Assembly (NCBI GenBank): GCA_040905905.1
Contig: JBBDQN010000027.1
Span: forward strand, 61,431 to 125,430
DNA: 64,000 bases
Direction of reading: 5' to 3'
DNA from: JAICND01 sp040905905
GTDB lineage: Bacteria; Actinomycetota; Acidimicrobiia; Spongiisociales; ZC4RG35
Position 1 is the first letter of the stretch; each line of letters begins with the position of its first letter. Below are positions 16,394-24,353 of the stretch, piece after piece. Below the pieces are notes generated by a model. The model did no database searches, was not told where the DNA came from, and saw only the letters and a list, made by a program, of their open reading frames with translations. The position numbers were made by a program, and so were the translations under genes.

Positions 16394-17743
16394 ATGGCCA
16401 TCGCCAAAAACGACAAACGCACCATCTTCGGCTGGGCCATGTACGACTGGGCAAACTCGGCCTACACCACCACGACTCTGGCCGTGCTCATGCCCGCACT
16501 CTTCACCGGTGAGATCATGCCGGAGGGCGGTTTCGAGATTCTTGGCCGCACCTTCGACGGTGAGTCGCTCTTCGCATACACCGTAAGCTTCGCCGCCATC
16601 CTCGCGTTCCTCTTCTCCCCGGTCCTCGGTGCGGTGGGCGACTTCTCCGGGTCCAAGCTTCGCTTCCTCAGGGTGTTCGCCTACGTCGGTGCGGCATTAT
16701 CAACCCTGTTTGCCCTGGCCGGACCCGGCGACGTCTGGTTCATCATCATTCTCTTCCTCGTAGTGGAGAGCTGTTGGGCCATAGCCGCCGTCTTCTACGA
16801 CAGCTTCCTACCCCACATCTCGACCCCCGACACGATCGACAAGGTGTCAGCCCGCGGTTATGCCTTCGGTTATCTCGGGGGCGGGATCCAGTTCCTCATG
16901 GCGCTGATCCTGCTCCAGGTCTCTCCCGATTCGTTTCAATCGACGGCGGCTCGCATCGGCATCGTTGCCGCCGGGATCTGGTGGCTCGGGTGGGCGGTCT
17001 TCTCGTTCTCCCGGCTCGAGGAACCCACCGCACCGCAAGTACTGCCGCCCAGGTATCAGACCGGATGGCGCCCGCTCGCCTACGTCAAGGTTGGGTTTGG
17101 AAGAACTCTCGCCACCACCCGCCGCCTCCGTAGGTTCCCCCAGCTCCTCCTCTTCCTGGTGGCCTTCCTCTTGTACAACGACGGGGTTCAAACGGTCATC
17201 TCGATCTCGGCTCCCTACGCGACCGAGACGCTCGAACTTGCTACCTCCGACATCGCCATTGCATTCCTGGCGGTCCAGATCGTTGCCTTCGGCGGCGCCC
17301 TTGCATTCGGTTGGTTGGCGGGACGAATCGGGGTAAAGCCCGCGATCATGGTCTCGTTGGTCTTGTGGATCGGGGTGTCGGTCTTCGGCTACTTCCTGCC
17401 CGTTGGACAATTCACCCCGTTCCTCGGACTGGCGGTTTCGGTGGGTCTGGTGCTCGGCGGTACCCAGGCTCTTTCGCGAAGCCTTTACGGTTCGATGATT
17501 CCCGAAGAGGCCAGCGCCGAGTTCTACGGCTTCTACTCGGTCTTCTCCAAGTTCGCCTCCATCTGGGGACCGCTCCTCTTCGGTCTGGTCAACACCATCA
17601 CCGGCAGCAGCCGCAACGCCATCCTCTCACTGATCTTCTTCTTCGTGGCCGGATTCATTCTTCTCAGTCGGGTCGACGTCACCCGGGCCCGACAGGCCAA
17701 GGAGCAATGGCGCTTCGTCGGCGCCGACGCCATCGTCGACTGA
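16394..17743 (+). CDS. UMF1/Atg22-like MFS transporter
   Basis: Twelve-helix major facilitator of 449 aa. The N-terminal signature WAMYDWANSAYTTTTLAVL is that of the UMF1 (Atg22-like) family, whose substrates in bacteria are unknown. Later motifs include SPVLGAVGDFSGSK between helices 2 and 3, and GGTQALSRSLYGSMIPEEASAEFYGFYSVFSKFASI, diagnostic for the family. The next gene starts 21 nt downstream, so it probably heads the operon with the LapA-like, flavoprotein and nuclease genes. A second family member is encoded at 23181-24353. Confidence 0.9.
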   Translation: MAIAKNDKRTIFGWAMYDWANSAYTTTTLAVLMPALFTGEIMPEGGFEILGRTFDGESLFAYTVSFAAILAFLFSPVLGAVGDFSGSKLRFLRVFAYVGAALSTLFALAGPGDVWFIIILFLVVESCWAIAAVFYDSFLPHISTPDTIDKVSARGYAFGYLGGGIQFLMALILLQVSPDSFQSTAARIGIVAAGIWWLGWAVFSFSRLEEPTAPQVLPPRYQTGWRPLAYVKVGFGRTLATTRRLRRFPQLLLFLVAFLLYNDGVQTVISISAPYATETLELATSDIAIAFLAVQIVAFGGALAFGWLAGRIGVKPAIMVSLVLWIGVSVFGYFLPVGQFTPFLGLAVSVGLVLGGTQALSRSLYGSMIPEEASAEFYGFYSVFSKFASIWGPLLFGLVNTITGSSRNAILSLIFFFVAGFILLSRVDVTRARQAKEQWRFVGADAIVD

Positions 17744-17764
17744 CCCTGGGCTAACGTCGCGCCC

Positions 17765-18079
17765 ATGACCGACGAGATGGCTCCACCCCCCGACCAACCA
17801 ACCGAACCCGCCAAGCCTGACCGCGACTCTGGTCTCTCCTGGGGGCTAGCAGTGTTTCTGCTCGCCTCGCTCGTATTCGTCACCTTCGTAGTCCAGAACT
17901 CGGATGCCGTGCCGGTCACGTTCCTCAATTACGAGGGACGATTCTCTCTTTCCTTAGTATTGGTCGTCACCGCGCTTTTGGCAGTAGTGGCCGACGAAGT
18001 GTTCGGCGTGATGCGCCGGCGTCGGCGCCGTCGCCTCAAAGAAGATCGCGAGGAGCTCGCCCGCTTCCGACGCTCATGA
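17765..18079 (+). CDS. LapA-family (DUF1049) small membrane protein
   Basis: 104 aa with two transmembrane segments (LSWGLAVFLLASLVFVTFVVQN and a second after FEGRF-like loop) and a basic Arg-rich cytoplasmic tail with RRRRRRRLKEDREELARFRR. The loop phrase QNSDAVPVTFLNYEGRFSLSL is the DUF1049 hallmark. Proteins of this family accompany envelope biogenesis in Gram-negatives (LapA/YciS); the role in actinobacteria is not known. It lies 21 nt after the MFS gene and a few nt before the flavoprotein. Confidence 0.8.
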   Translation: MTDEMAPPPDQPTEPAKPDRDSGLSWGLAVFLLASLVFVTFVVQNSDAVPVTFLNYEGRFSLSLVLVVTALLAVVADEVFGVMRRRRRRRLKEDREELARFRRS

Positions 18080-18086
18080 GTTGGTG

Positions 18087-19433
18087 ATGCCAGAACGCCT
18101 GGTGGTCGTCGGCTCCGACGCGGCCGGGATGTCCGCAGCCAGCCAGGCCCGACGGTTGCGACCCGATCTCGAGATCGTGGCTTTTGAACGCAGCAGTTAT
18201 GTCAGCTACTCCGCCTGTGGAGAGCCTTACTACGTGGGTGGTTTGGTCGACTCAATCGACAGCCTGGTGGCACGAACTCCCGAGGAGTTCGCAGCCCGAC
18301 ACATCGAAGTGCACATCCGTCATGAAGTCTCCGCCATCGATCTCGACAAACGCCAGGTCATCGTGAGGAATCTCCAGAACTCCCGCTCCGAGACTGTGGG
18401 ATTCGATCATCTGATGTATGCCACCGGGTCGCGGCCCTTGCGGCCTGACGACGTCGCTGGCATCGATGGGCCGGGAGTGTTCGGCCTTCGAACTCTCGAG
18501 GACGCGGTCCGGCTCAAACAGATCGCCGATCGGGGACCGGGCCACGTGGTGTTGGTCGGAGGTGGATACATCGGTATCGAGATGGCCGAGGCGATGATCG
18601 ACCGCGGATGGAAGGTGACCATGGCTACCTCGGGCCGCCATGTTCTTGAACGGACACTCGACGATCCAATAGGCGAGCGCGCCGACGGGGCTGTTAAGGA
18701 CTACGGGGTGGAACTGCTGACCGAAGCCAGAGTCACTTCAGTCGAAGATCAAGGCTCCCAACAGGTCGTGTCGGGAGAGGGATTCTCACTGGTCGCCGAC
18801 CTGGTGGTGATCGGGTTGGGGGCGGGACCGGAGGTTGAACTCGCCGCCGCCGCCGGGATTCCGCTAGGAGTCACCGGGGCTGTGGCGGTCGACGACCGCC
18901 AGGCGACCAGCGTCCCCGGGGTGTGGTCGGCGGGCGACTGCGCCGAGGTTCGACATCGAGTGAGCGGGCTCCCCGTCAACATGCTGCTCGGAACCGTTGC
19001 CAACAAGACCGGGAGGATTGCAGGCACCAACCTGACCAACGGTGACGCACGTTTTCCTGGAGTGCTTGGAACGGCGATCACCCGGATCGGCTCAACCGAG
19101 ATCTCCCGCACCGGCCTCAAAATCAACGACGCCACCGCCGCCGGCTTCTCGCCTGTCACCGGGTTTGCCCGAGGCACGGTCAGTGCCGGGTACTGGCCAG
19201 ACGCCGCTCCGATGGCCGCGCTGGTCATCGCCGATCGCAACACCGGCCAGCTCCTCGGTGGCCAGATCGTCGGAGGACCGGGGGCGGGCAAACGAATCGA
19301 TGTGATTGCCACAGCGATCTGGGCCGGGATGACTGCCGCCGAACTGGCCTGGGTCGACCTGGCGTATGCGCCGCCCTTCTCAGGGGTGTGGGATCTCATC
19401 CACATCGCAGCCCGCCGCGCAGCCGATGCCTGA
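18087..19433 (+). CDS. CoA-disulfide reductase / NADH oxidase-like flavoprotein
   Basis: Class of pyridine nucleotide-disulfide oxidoreductases with a single active-site cysteine, 448 aa. FAD motif VVVGSDAAGMSAASQAR at the N-terminus; redox Cys in SYSACGEPYYVGG (about residue 42); NAD motif VVLVGGGYIGIEMAEAM; second FAD motif GVWSAGDCAEV; C-terminal dimerisation domain ending LAYAPPFSGVWDLIHIAA. These match CoA-disulfide reductases and persulfide-reducing NADH oxidases; the electron acceptor cannot be told. ATG 18087 is preferred to the TTG/GTG codons just before it. It overlaps the next gene by 8 nt. Confidence 0.85.
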   Translation: MPERLVVVGSDAAGMSAASQARRLRPDLEIVAFERSSYVSYSACGEPYYVGGLVDSIDSLVARTPEEFAARHIEVHIRHEVSAIDLDKRQVIVRNLQNSRSETVGFDHLMYATGSRPLRPDDVAGIDGPGVFGLRTLEDAVRLKQIADRGPGHVVLVGGGYIGIEMAEAMIDRGWKVTMATSGRHVLERTLDDPIGERADGAVKDYGVELLTEARVTSVEDQGSQQVVSGEGFSLVADLVVIGLGAGPEVELAAAAGIPLGVTGAVAVDDRQATSVPGVWSAGDCAEVRHRVSGLPVNMLLGTVANKTGRIAGTNLTNGDARFPGVLGTAITRIGSTEISRTGLKINDATAAGFSPVTGFARGTVSAGYWPDAAPMAALVIADRNTGQLLGGQIVGGPGAGKRIDVIATAIWAGMTAAELAWVDLAYAPPFSGVWDLIHIAARRAADA

Positions 19434-20253
19434 TTCATCGATCCCGCGCTGGTGTCTACTGGTGCTTGCGGTCGCCTGCGCACCGGACAACTCGCCTGGT
19501 ACCGAGATCGGCCCCTCACCGGAGGCGGATCTCCCCATCGTCGACTTGTTCGCAAACGTCACGAGTGTGGCCGATGGGGACAGCTTTCGAGCAGTGGTTG
19601 ATGGAGAGGAGATGGAGGTTCGGCTGTTGGGAGTCAACGCTCCCGAACGGGATGAGTGTTACGGACCCGAGGCTGCGGTCTGGCTTTCCGAGACCATTGA
19701 TGGCAAAGAGGTGGGGCTGGCAGTGGCCCCCGAGCCCGATCAGTTCGACCGAATCCTGGCTGTGGCAGTGGTAGACCGGATCAACCTGAACCTGGCCTCC
19801 TTGAGTTCGGGCCATGCCCTGGTCGTCAGTGCTGACGGCATCGACCGGAGCTCATTCGTGGCGGCCGAAGACGAGGCCCGCGCCGCCGCGGTGGGGATGT
19901 GGGCCGACGACATCTGCGGGGCCGCCGGCCCGCGAGCAACCCTTGGGATTGAAACCATCGACTTCGATCCGCCTGGGCCCGACGAGGTTGAGACCGTGAC
20001 GATCGTCAACAGCGGAGCCGAAGACATCGATCTCGATGGCTTCATCTTGCGAGATGAGTCGTCGGTGAATCGATTCGAGTTTCCATCGCTCCTCCTGGCG
20101 CAAGGCGAGTCGGTCACGGTGACGGTGTCTGATTGTCGAGTTGATCAGTCGGTGACGAACTGGTGCTCGGAGCAACCGGTCTTCAACAACGACGGCGACG
20201 CCGCATTGGTGGTGGACCCCTTCGGACGAGTTGTGGCACTCGCCCGATACTGA
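19426..20253 (+). CDS. Staphylococcal nuclease-like lipoprotein with lamin-tail domain
   Basis: 275 aa. Lipoprotein signal with lipobox LAVAC (Cys18), then an SNase domain (about 40-155): catalytic residues are preserved as Arg66 (EVRLLGVNAPE), Glu74 and Arg109 (DQFDRILAVAVV). The C-terminal part (about 165-275) is a lamin-tail-like immunoglobulin fold (VETVTIVNSGAEDIDLDGF, LRDESSVNRFEFPS, FNNDGDAALVVDPFGRVV). It would be an envelope-anchored nuclease, perhaps for scavenging extracellular DNA. The start ATG overlaps the preceding gene by 8 nt. Confidence 0.85.
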   Translation: MPDSSIPRWCLLVLAVACAPDNSPGTEIGPSPEADLPIVDLFANVTSVADGDSFRAVVDGEEMEVRLLGVNAPERDECYGPEAAVWLSETIDGKEVGLAVAPEPDQFDRILAVAVVDRINLNLASLSSGHALVVSADGIDRSSFVAAEDEARAAAVGMWADDICGAAGPRATLGIETIDFDPPGPDEVETVTIVNSGAEDIDLDGFILRDESSVNRFEFPSLLLAQGESVTVTVSDCRVDQSVTNWCSEQPVFNNDGDAALVVDPFGRVVALARY

Positions 20254-20290
20254 CTGTTCTAAAAGGACTAGCGTTGGGTTATCCACAACA

Positions 20291-20297
20291 GGAGGGG
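20291..20297 (+). promoter_or_regulatory. Strong ribosome binding site
   Basis: GGAGGGG, 8 nt before ATG 20306. It is one of the few strong Shine-Dalgarno sites in the window and fixes the start of the helical repeat protein; an open frame extends upstream without it. Confidence 0.7.
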
Positions 20298-20305
20298 ACA
20301 AACAG

Positions 20306-20710
20306 ATGGCGCTAAAGGACACTCTCAAGGGCTTGTTCACCAAGACCAAAGAAGAGTTGTCGGAGCTGGCCGAAAAGGCCGGTCCGATGATGGAGCAGGC
20401 CAAAGAAAAGGCCGGTCCGATGATGGAAAAGGCCAAGGTGATGGCCGAAGAGGCCATGGAGAAGGCCGCCCCCATGATGGAGAAAGCCAAGGAGAAGGCG
20501 GGCGAAGTCTTCCAGGACGTGAAGGAGAAGGTCAGCGACCTCCGCACCGACGACGTTGATGCCAAAGACGCAGTTGCCGATGCCGCTGCCGAGGTAAAAG
20601 AAGCTACCGGCGAGGTCTTCCAGGAGACGAAAGCCAAGGTCGGAGAAGCGGTTGAAGACTTCAAGAGCGCGGTAACCGAGAAGGACGAAACGCCACCAAC
20701 GGCCAGTTGA
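20306..20710 (+). CDS. Amphipathic helical repeat protein (apolipoprotein/YtxH-like)
   Basis: 134 aa, highly charged, almost entirely helical. Residues 25-65 hold imperfect 11-residue repeats of the pattern KAGPMMEKAKE (three clear copies, one with KAAPMMEKAKE), a period expected for helices lying along a membrane or in coiled coils. The C-terminal half is an acidic heptad-like region (VKEATGEVFQETKAKVGE). No signal peptide. The strong ribosome site implies high expression. Function unknown; stress or cell-surface helical proteins have similar composition. Its stop TGA shares its last base with the ATG of the aminotransferase. Confidence 0.75.
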   Translation: MALKDTLKGLFTKTKEELSELAEKAGPMMEQAKEKAGPMMEKAKVMAEEAMEKAAPMMEKAKEKAGEVFQDVKEKVSDLRTDDVDAKDAVADAAAEVKEATGEVFQETKAKVGEAVEDFKSAVTEKDETPPTAS

Positions 20711-21885
20711 TGTCGCGCGTTTCTCACCGGGTAGGCGCCATCGCCGAGTCGGCCACGATGGCGATCACCGAAAAGGCGCGCCAGCTAAGGGCGGCGGGCC
20801 GACCGGTGATCAGCTTCGGAGCCGGTGAGCCCGACTTTCCGACCCCCGACCACATCGTCGAAGCGGCGGTCGCCGCCTGCCGGGATCCACGCAACCACCA
20901 CTACACGCCCAACGCGGGTCTGCCGGAGTTGCGAGAGGCGATCGCCGACAGCACCCGCTCCTTGTCAAGGATCGAGGTCCCCCCCGGCCAGGTCCTCGTC
21001 ACCAACGGCGCCAAACAAGCTGTGTATCTCGGTCTGGCAGCGTTGGTGGATCCGGGCGATGAGGTGCTGATACCCGCTCCCTACTGGGTCACCTACCCGG
21101 AGGCGGCCGCCCTCGCTGGTGGAACCCCGGTCTTCGTTCCAAGAACAGAAGCCGGAGGGTTCAAGGTCACTGTCGAGGATCTCGAACTTGCAGCGACTTC
21201 TCGGAGCAAGGTGCTCGTTTTCGTGTCACCCTCCAACCCGACCGGAGCCGTCTATACGGAGAAGGAGACAGCGGCCATCGGTCGGTGGGCCGGGGAACGC
21301 GACATCTGGGTTCTCACCGACGAGATCTACCAGCAACTGGTCTATCCCTCCGGGCCGGCGCCATCGATAGGCGCGGTTCCAGAGTTGGACGACCGCGTGG
21401 TGATCGTCAACGGAGTGGCCAAGTCCTACGCCATGACCGGTTGGCGGGTGGGTTGGCTGATCGGACCACCCGACGTGTTCAAGGCAGCCAACAACCACCA
21501 ATCGCACCTGACCTCCAACGTCAACAACATCGCGCAACGGGCTGCTCTGGCGGCCCTCAGCGGACCCACGGATTCCATCACCACGATGCGTGCCGCGTTC
21601 GATCGGCGTCGTCAAAAGATGGTGGAGATGTTGACTGACATGAAAGGGGTCAGCTGTCTCACCCCGGCCGGCGCCTTCTACACGTTCCCGGGAGTCGAGG
21701 AACACCTGGGGCGTTTCGCCGACACCCTGGAGCTCGCTTCCTACCTGCTCGATGCCGCCAACGTGGCGGTGGTGCCGGGTGAGGCTTTTGGTGCACCCGG
21801 CCACCTCCGTCTTTCGTATGCACTCGGTGACGACGACCTCGTCACCGGCCTGACCCGGATCGCCGAGGCCTTGGAGAAGGCGTAG
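20710..21885 (+). CDS. aspC: Class I aspartate aminotransferase
   Basis: PLP enzyme transferring the amino group between aspartate and 2-oxoglutarate, 391 aa. Family features: ISFGAGEPDFPTPDHIVEAA, YTPNAGLPELREAIA, GAKQAVYLGLAALVDPGDEV, the substrate phrase SPSNPTGAVY, and the PLP-lysine region NGVAKSYAMTGWRVGW. The C-terminal Arg region reads HLRLSYAL. The length and the motifs match the AspB/AspC Ib group, so glutamate-prephenate or aspartate specificity cannot be separated. Start ATG 20710 overlaps the previous stop (TGATG). Confidence 0.9.
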   Translation: MSRVSHRVGAIAESATMAITEKARQLRAAGRPVISFGAGEPDFPTPDHIVEAAVAACRDPRNHHYTPNAGLPELREAIADSTRSLSRIEVPPGQVLVTNGAKQAVYLGLAALVDPGDEVLIPAPYWVTYPEAAALAGGTPVFVPRTEAGGFKVTVEDLELAATSRSKVLVFVSPSNPTGAVYTEKETAAIGRWAGERDIWVLTDEIYQQLVYPSGPAPSIGAVPELDDRVVIVNGVAKSYAMTGWRVGWLIGPPDVFKAANNHQSHLTSNVNNIAQRAALAALSGPTDSITTMRAAFDRRRQKMVEMLTDMKGVSCLTPAGAFYTFPGVEEHLGRFADTLELASYLLDAANVAVVPGEAFGAPGHLRLSYALGDDDLVTGLTRIAEALEKA

Positions 21886-22041
21886 GCAGCCGCCGCTCAG
21901 CGAGATCGAGGAAGGTGTTGACCGGATCGCGCCACCTACAACGCGAGTCCGACGCAAGTGGCAACCAGACCTTGAGCGAGATCGCCTTCGTCGTCGGGTG
22001 ACCCTCGGAATTGGCGCGAATTCGCGGGTTTACACTCGCCG

Positions 22042-23121
22042 GTGGTGGAATCTCCTGATATCGCCAAAGCCATGTTGCTGGTCGAGCCTCGCAGGCTGAC
22101 CTGCAACCAATTGCCGATTCGTCCGGTCGAGGCAGGGGGCTGGCTCGCCATCGAAGCCACCGGCATTTCCGGGGCCGACGTGCAGATGTGGAAGGGCGAT
22201 CGCCCGGGCGTCCTTTATCCGCTCGTCCTCGGCCATCAGGTGGTGGGGCGTATCGCGGTCTCGGATGGAAGCCTTCCATACGAGGTGGGAACCCGGGTGG
22301 TGGTGGAACCGGAGATGCGTTGCGGAACTTGTAGCCGCTGCAAGAACGACGTCGGTGGTTGCCGCGACCGGCGCCCGGTCAACAGCTACGGCCGACTCCC
22401 TTCCACCGAGCCGCCCGGGCTCTGGGGCGGTTTGGCCGAATACCTCTACCTCGATCCTTCCTGCCGGCTCCACGCAGTGTCCGACGATGTCTCCGCCGAG
22501 GCGGCGACCTTCATCCACCCATTGGCAGCCGGATACACCTGGGCGGTGCAACTGGCCGCCCTCGTGCCCGGAGAAAGGGTCATGGTCCTGGGACCGGGGC
22601 CCCGCGGACTCGCCTGTGTCCTGGCGGCCCTGGGGGCCGGCGCCGAGTGGGTCGGGGTGAGCGGGCTCGATGTTGACGAAGACCGACTGCGGACGGCTTC
22701 GGAATTGGGCGCTCAACTGACGGTGAACGCCACCACCGAGGATGTTGCCCAATCGGTCGCCGACCACTTAGGCAACCGCCCCGATGTCGTCATCGACGTC
22801 ACCTCCGACGACCCGGAGGCGATGTTCACGGCTCTCGACCTGGTGCGGTCGGGGGGCCGGGTCATCCTTGCATCCACCAAAGGCAACCGGCCTGTCCAAT
22901 TCTTCTCCGACGTGATCGTCACCAAACAACTAACGGTGCGCGGCGCCCTCGGCGCCACCACCGAGGGTTACACCTGGGCCAGCGAACAGGCAGCCACCGA
23001 CAAACGCATCGACCACCTGGTCTCGCACCAGTTTCCTCTGGTCGAGTCCCAGCGGGCTCTCGAGGCGGCGGCGGGAATCCTCGGGCACGAAGAGTTGCTT
23101 TCGGTCGCGGTGACGTTCTGA
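22042..23121 (+). CDS. Medium-chain zinc-type dehydrogenase, catalytic zinc site altered
   Basis: 359-aa MDR-superfamily alcohol dehydrogenase-like protein. The structural-zinc loop is present (CGTCSRCKNDVGGC), as is the Rossmann phrase GERVMVLGPGPRGLACVLAAL and DVVIDVTSDDPEAMFTAL. In the catalytic domain the usual GIC.(S/T)D is ATGISGADVQMW, so the zinc-ligand Cys is Ser, and GHE is GHQ. It may not bind catalytic zinc in the normal way, or may act on a different substrate. Starts with GTG; about 155 bp upstream contain no gene. Followed without gap by a transporter gene. Confidence 0.8.
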   Translation: MVESPDIAKAMLLVEPRRLTCNQLPIRPVEAGGWLAIEATGISGADVQMWKGDRPGVLYPLVLGHQVVGRIAVSDGSLPYEVGTRVVVEPEMRCGTCSRCKNDVGGCRDRRPVNSYGRLPSTEPPGLWGGLAEYLYLDPSCRLHAVSDDVSAEAATFIHPLAAGYTWAVQLAALVPGERVMVLGPGPRGLACVLAALGAGAEWVGVSGLDVDEDRLRTASELGAQLTVNATTEDVAQSVADHLGNRPDVVIDVTSDDPEAMFTALDLVRSGGRVILASTKGNRPVQFFSDVIVTKQLTVRGALGATTEGYTWASEQAATDKRIDHLVSHQFPLVESQRALEAAAGILGHEELLSVAVTF

Positions 23122-23180
23122 ACCCAGCCCAGGAGGATCGGCCGACCGGCGCCAGGTCCCGGTCGGCCACGACCGCCTGG

Positions 23181-24353
23181 GTGCTTTACGACCTCGCCAA
23201 CACGATCTTCGCTCTGGGGGTCATCGGGCTGTACGTCCCCGCCTGGCTGACACGAGAAGGACTGCCGGACTCTGCCCTCGCCCTCACCGAAGCCCTGGCC
23301 GGGGCCGCCGTCATCTTCCTGGCTCCATGGACAGGAGCGCGCTCCGACCATCTCGGGCGACGCCTGCCTGCGCTCGCAGGAACCACTCTTCTCGCCATCG
23401 CCGCCACGGCCCTCCTCGACACCTTTTCGGCCACGGCGACGCTGGTGATCCTCGGGATAGGCCTGATCGGCCTCAACGTCGGATCGGCCCTGTACGACTC
23501 GTTGCTCGACGACGTCAGCCTTCCCGACGATCGCGGCCGCGTTTCGGGTCTTGGCGTGGGGGTTGGTTACGTCGGGTCCTTTGTCGGGCTCGGCCTGGGC
23601 ATACTCTCCTTCGAAGTTCTCGACCTTGGATATCGGGGAACGTTCCGATTCCTGGCGGTTGGCTTCGCAATCTTCTCGATTCCGATCTTTGTCTGGGTGA
23701 AGGAGCATCGACCAAGTCAACCCGGCACTGCTCCCTCCCCTACCCGGGTCGTTCGTGGATTGATGGAATCGTGGCGACGGGCGGCTCGGTATCCAGGACT
23801 GGTCCGCTTTCTCGTCGGGCGTTTTCTATATACCGATGCCATCAACACTTTGATCGGAGGGTTTCTGGCGATCTTCGTGTTGCGCGAGCTCGAGTTAGAT
23901 GAGTCGGCGGTAACGCGGCTGCTGGGTCTGGCCATCGCCACGGCCATCATCGGCGGTCTCGGCGGTGGCAGGCTGGTCACCCGGTTAGGGGCATTGGTGG
24001 TCCTACGAGCGGTGCTGTTGGTATGGGCGGTGGCCATCGTCATGGGCGTGCTGGCCGCGGCCACCGGGGCGACGGCGCTCATCTGGGCGGTGGGTGCGGT
24101 CGGCGGGGCGGCCCTGGGCGCGACTTGGACCGCGGATCGGGTGGTGATGCTGGAATTGAGCCCCCGTCAGCACCTCGGGGAGTTCTACGGGTTGTATGCA
24201 ACCGTGGGCCGATTCGCCACCATCCTTGGTCCGCTGGCCTGGGCACTGGTGGTTGACGGTCTTAGTTGGGGCCGCCCGGCGGCGATGTTGGTGCTGGCCG
24301 GGTTCGTGCTGGCCGGTTGGATGGTGCTGGGGCGCTTGCGCCAGCTCAGATGA
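23181..24353 (+). CDS. UMF1-like MFS transporter (second copy)
   Basis: Multi-helix MFS permease, 390 aa from GTG 23181. It begins inside the UMF1-type signature (W)VLYDLANTIFALGVI, so this start looks too short: the paralogue at 16394 has about 15 residues before the same motif. In the same frame a CTG at 23118 overlaps the stop of the dehydrogenase gene (CTGA) and would add 21 residues including the Trp; no ATG, GTG or TTG is available there. Other motifs: FLAPWTGARSDHLGRR and HLGEFYGLYATVGRFATILGP. Likely translationally coupled with the dehydrogenase. Its end overlaps the convergent ARH gene by 8 nt. Confidence 0.8.
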   Translation: MLYDLANTIFALGVIGLYVPAWLTREGLPDSALALTEALAGAAVIFLAPWTGARSDHLGRRLPALAGTTLLAIAATALLDTFSATATLVILGIGLIGLNVGSALYDSLLDDVSLPDDRGRVSGLGVGVGYVGSFVGLGLGILSFEVLDLGYRGTFRFLAVGFAIFSIPIFVWVKEHRPSQPGTAPSPTRVVRGLMESWRRAARYPGLVRFLVGRFLYTDAINTLIGGFLAIFVLRELELDESAVTRLLGLAIATAIIGGLGGGRLVTRLGALVVLRAVLLVWAVAIVMGVLAAATGATALIWAVGAVGGAALGATWTADRVVMLELSPRQHLGEFYGLYATVGRFATILGPLAWALVVDGLSWGRPAAMLVLAGFVLAGWMVLGRLRQLR

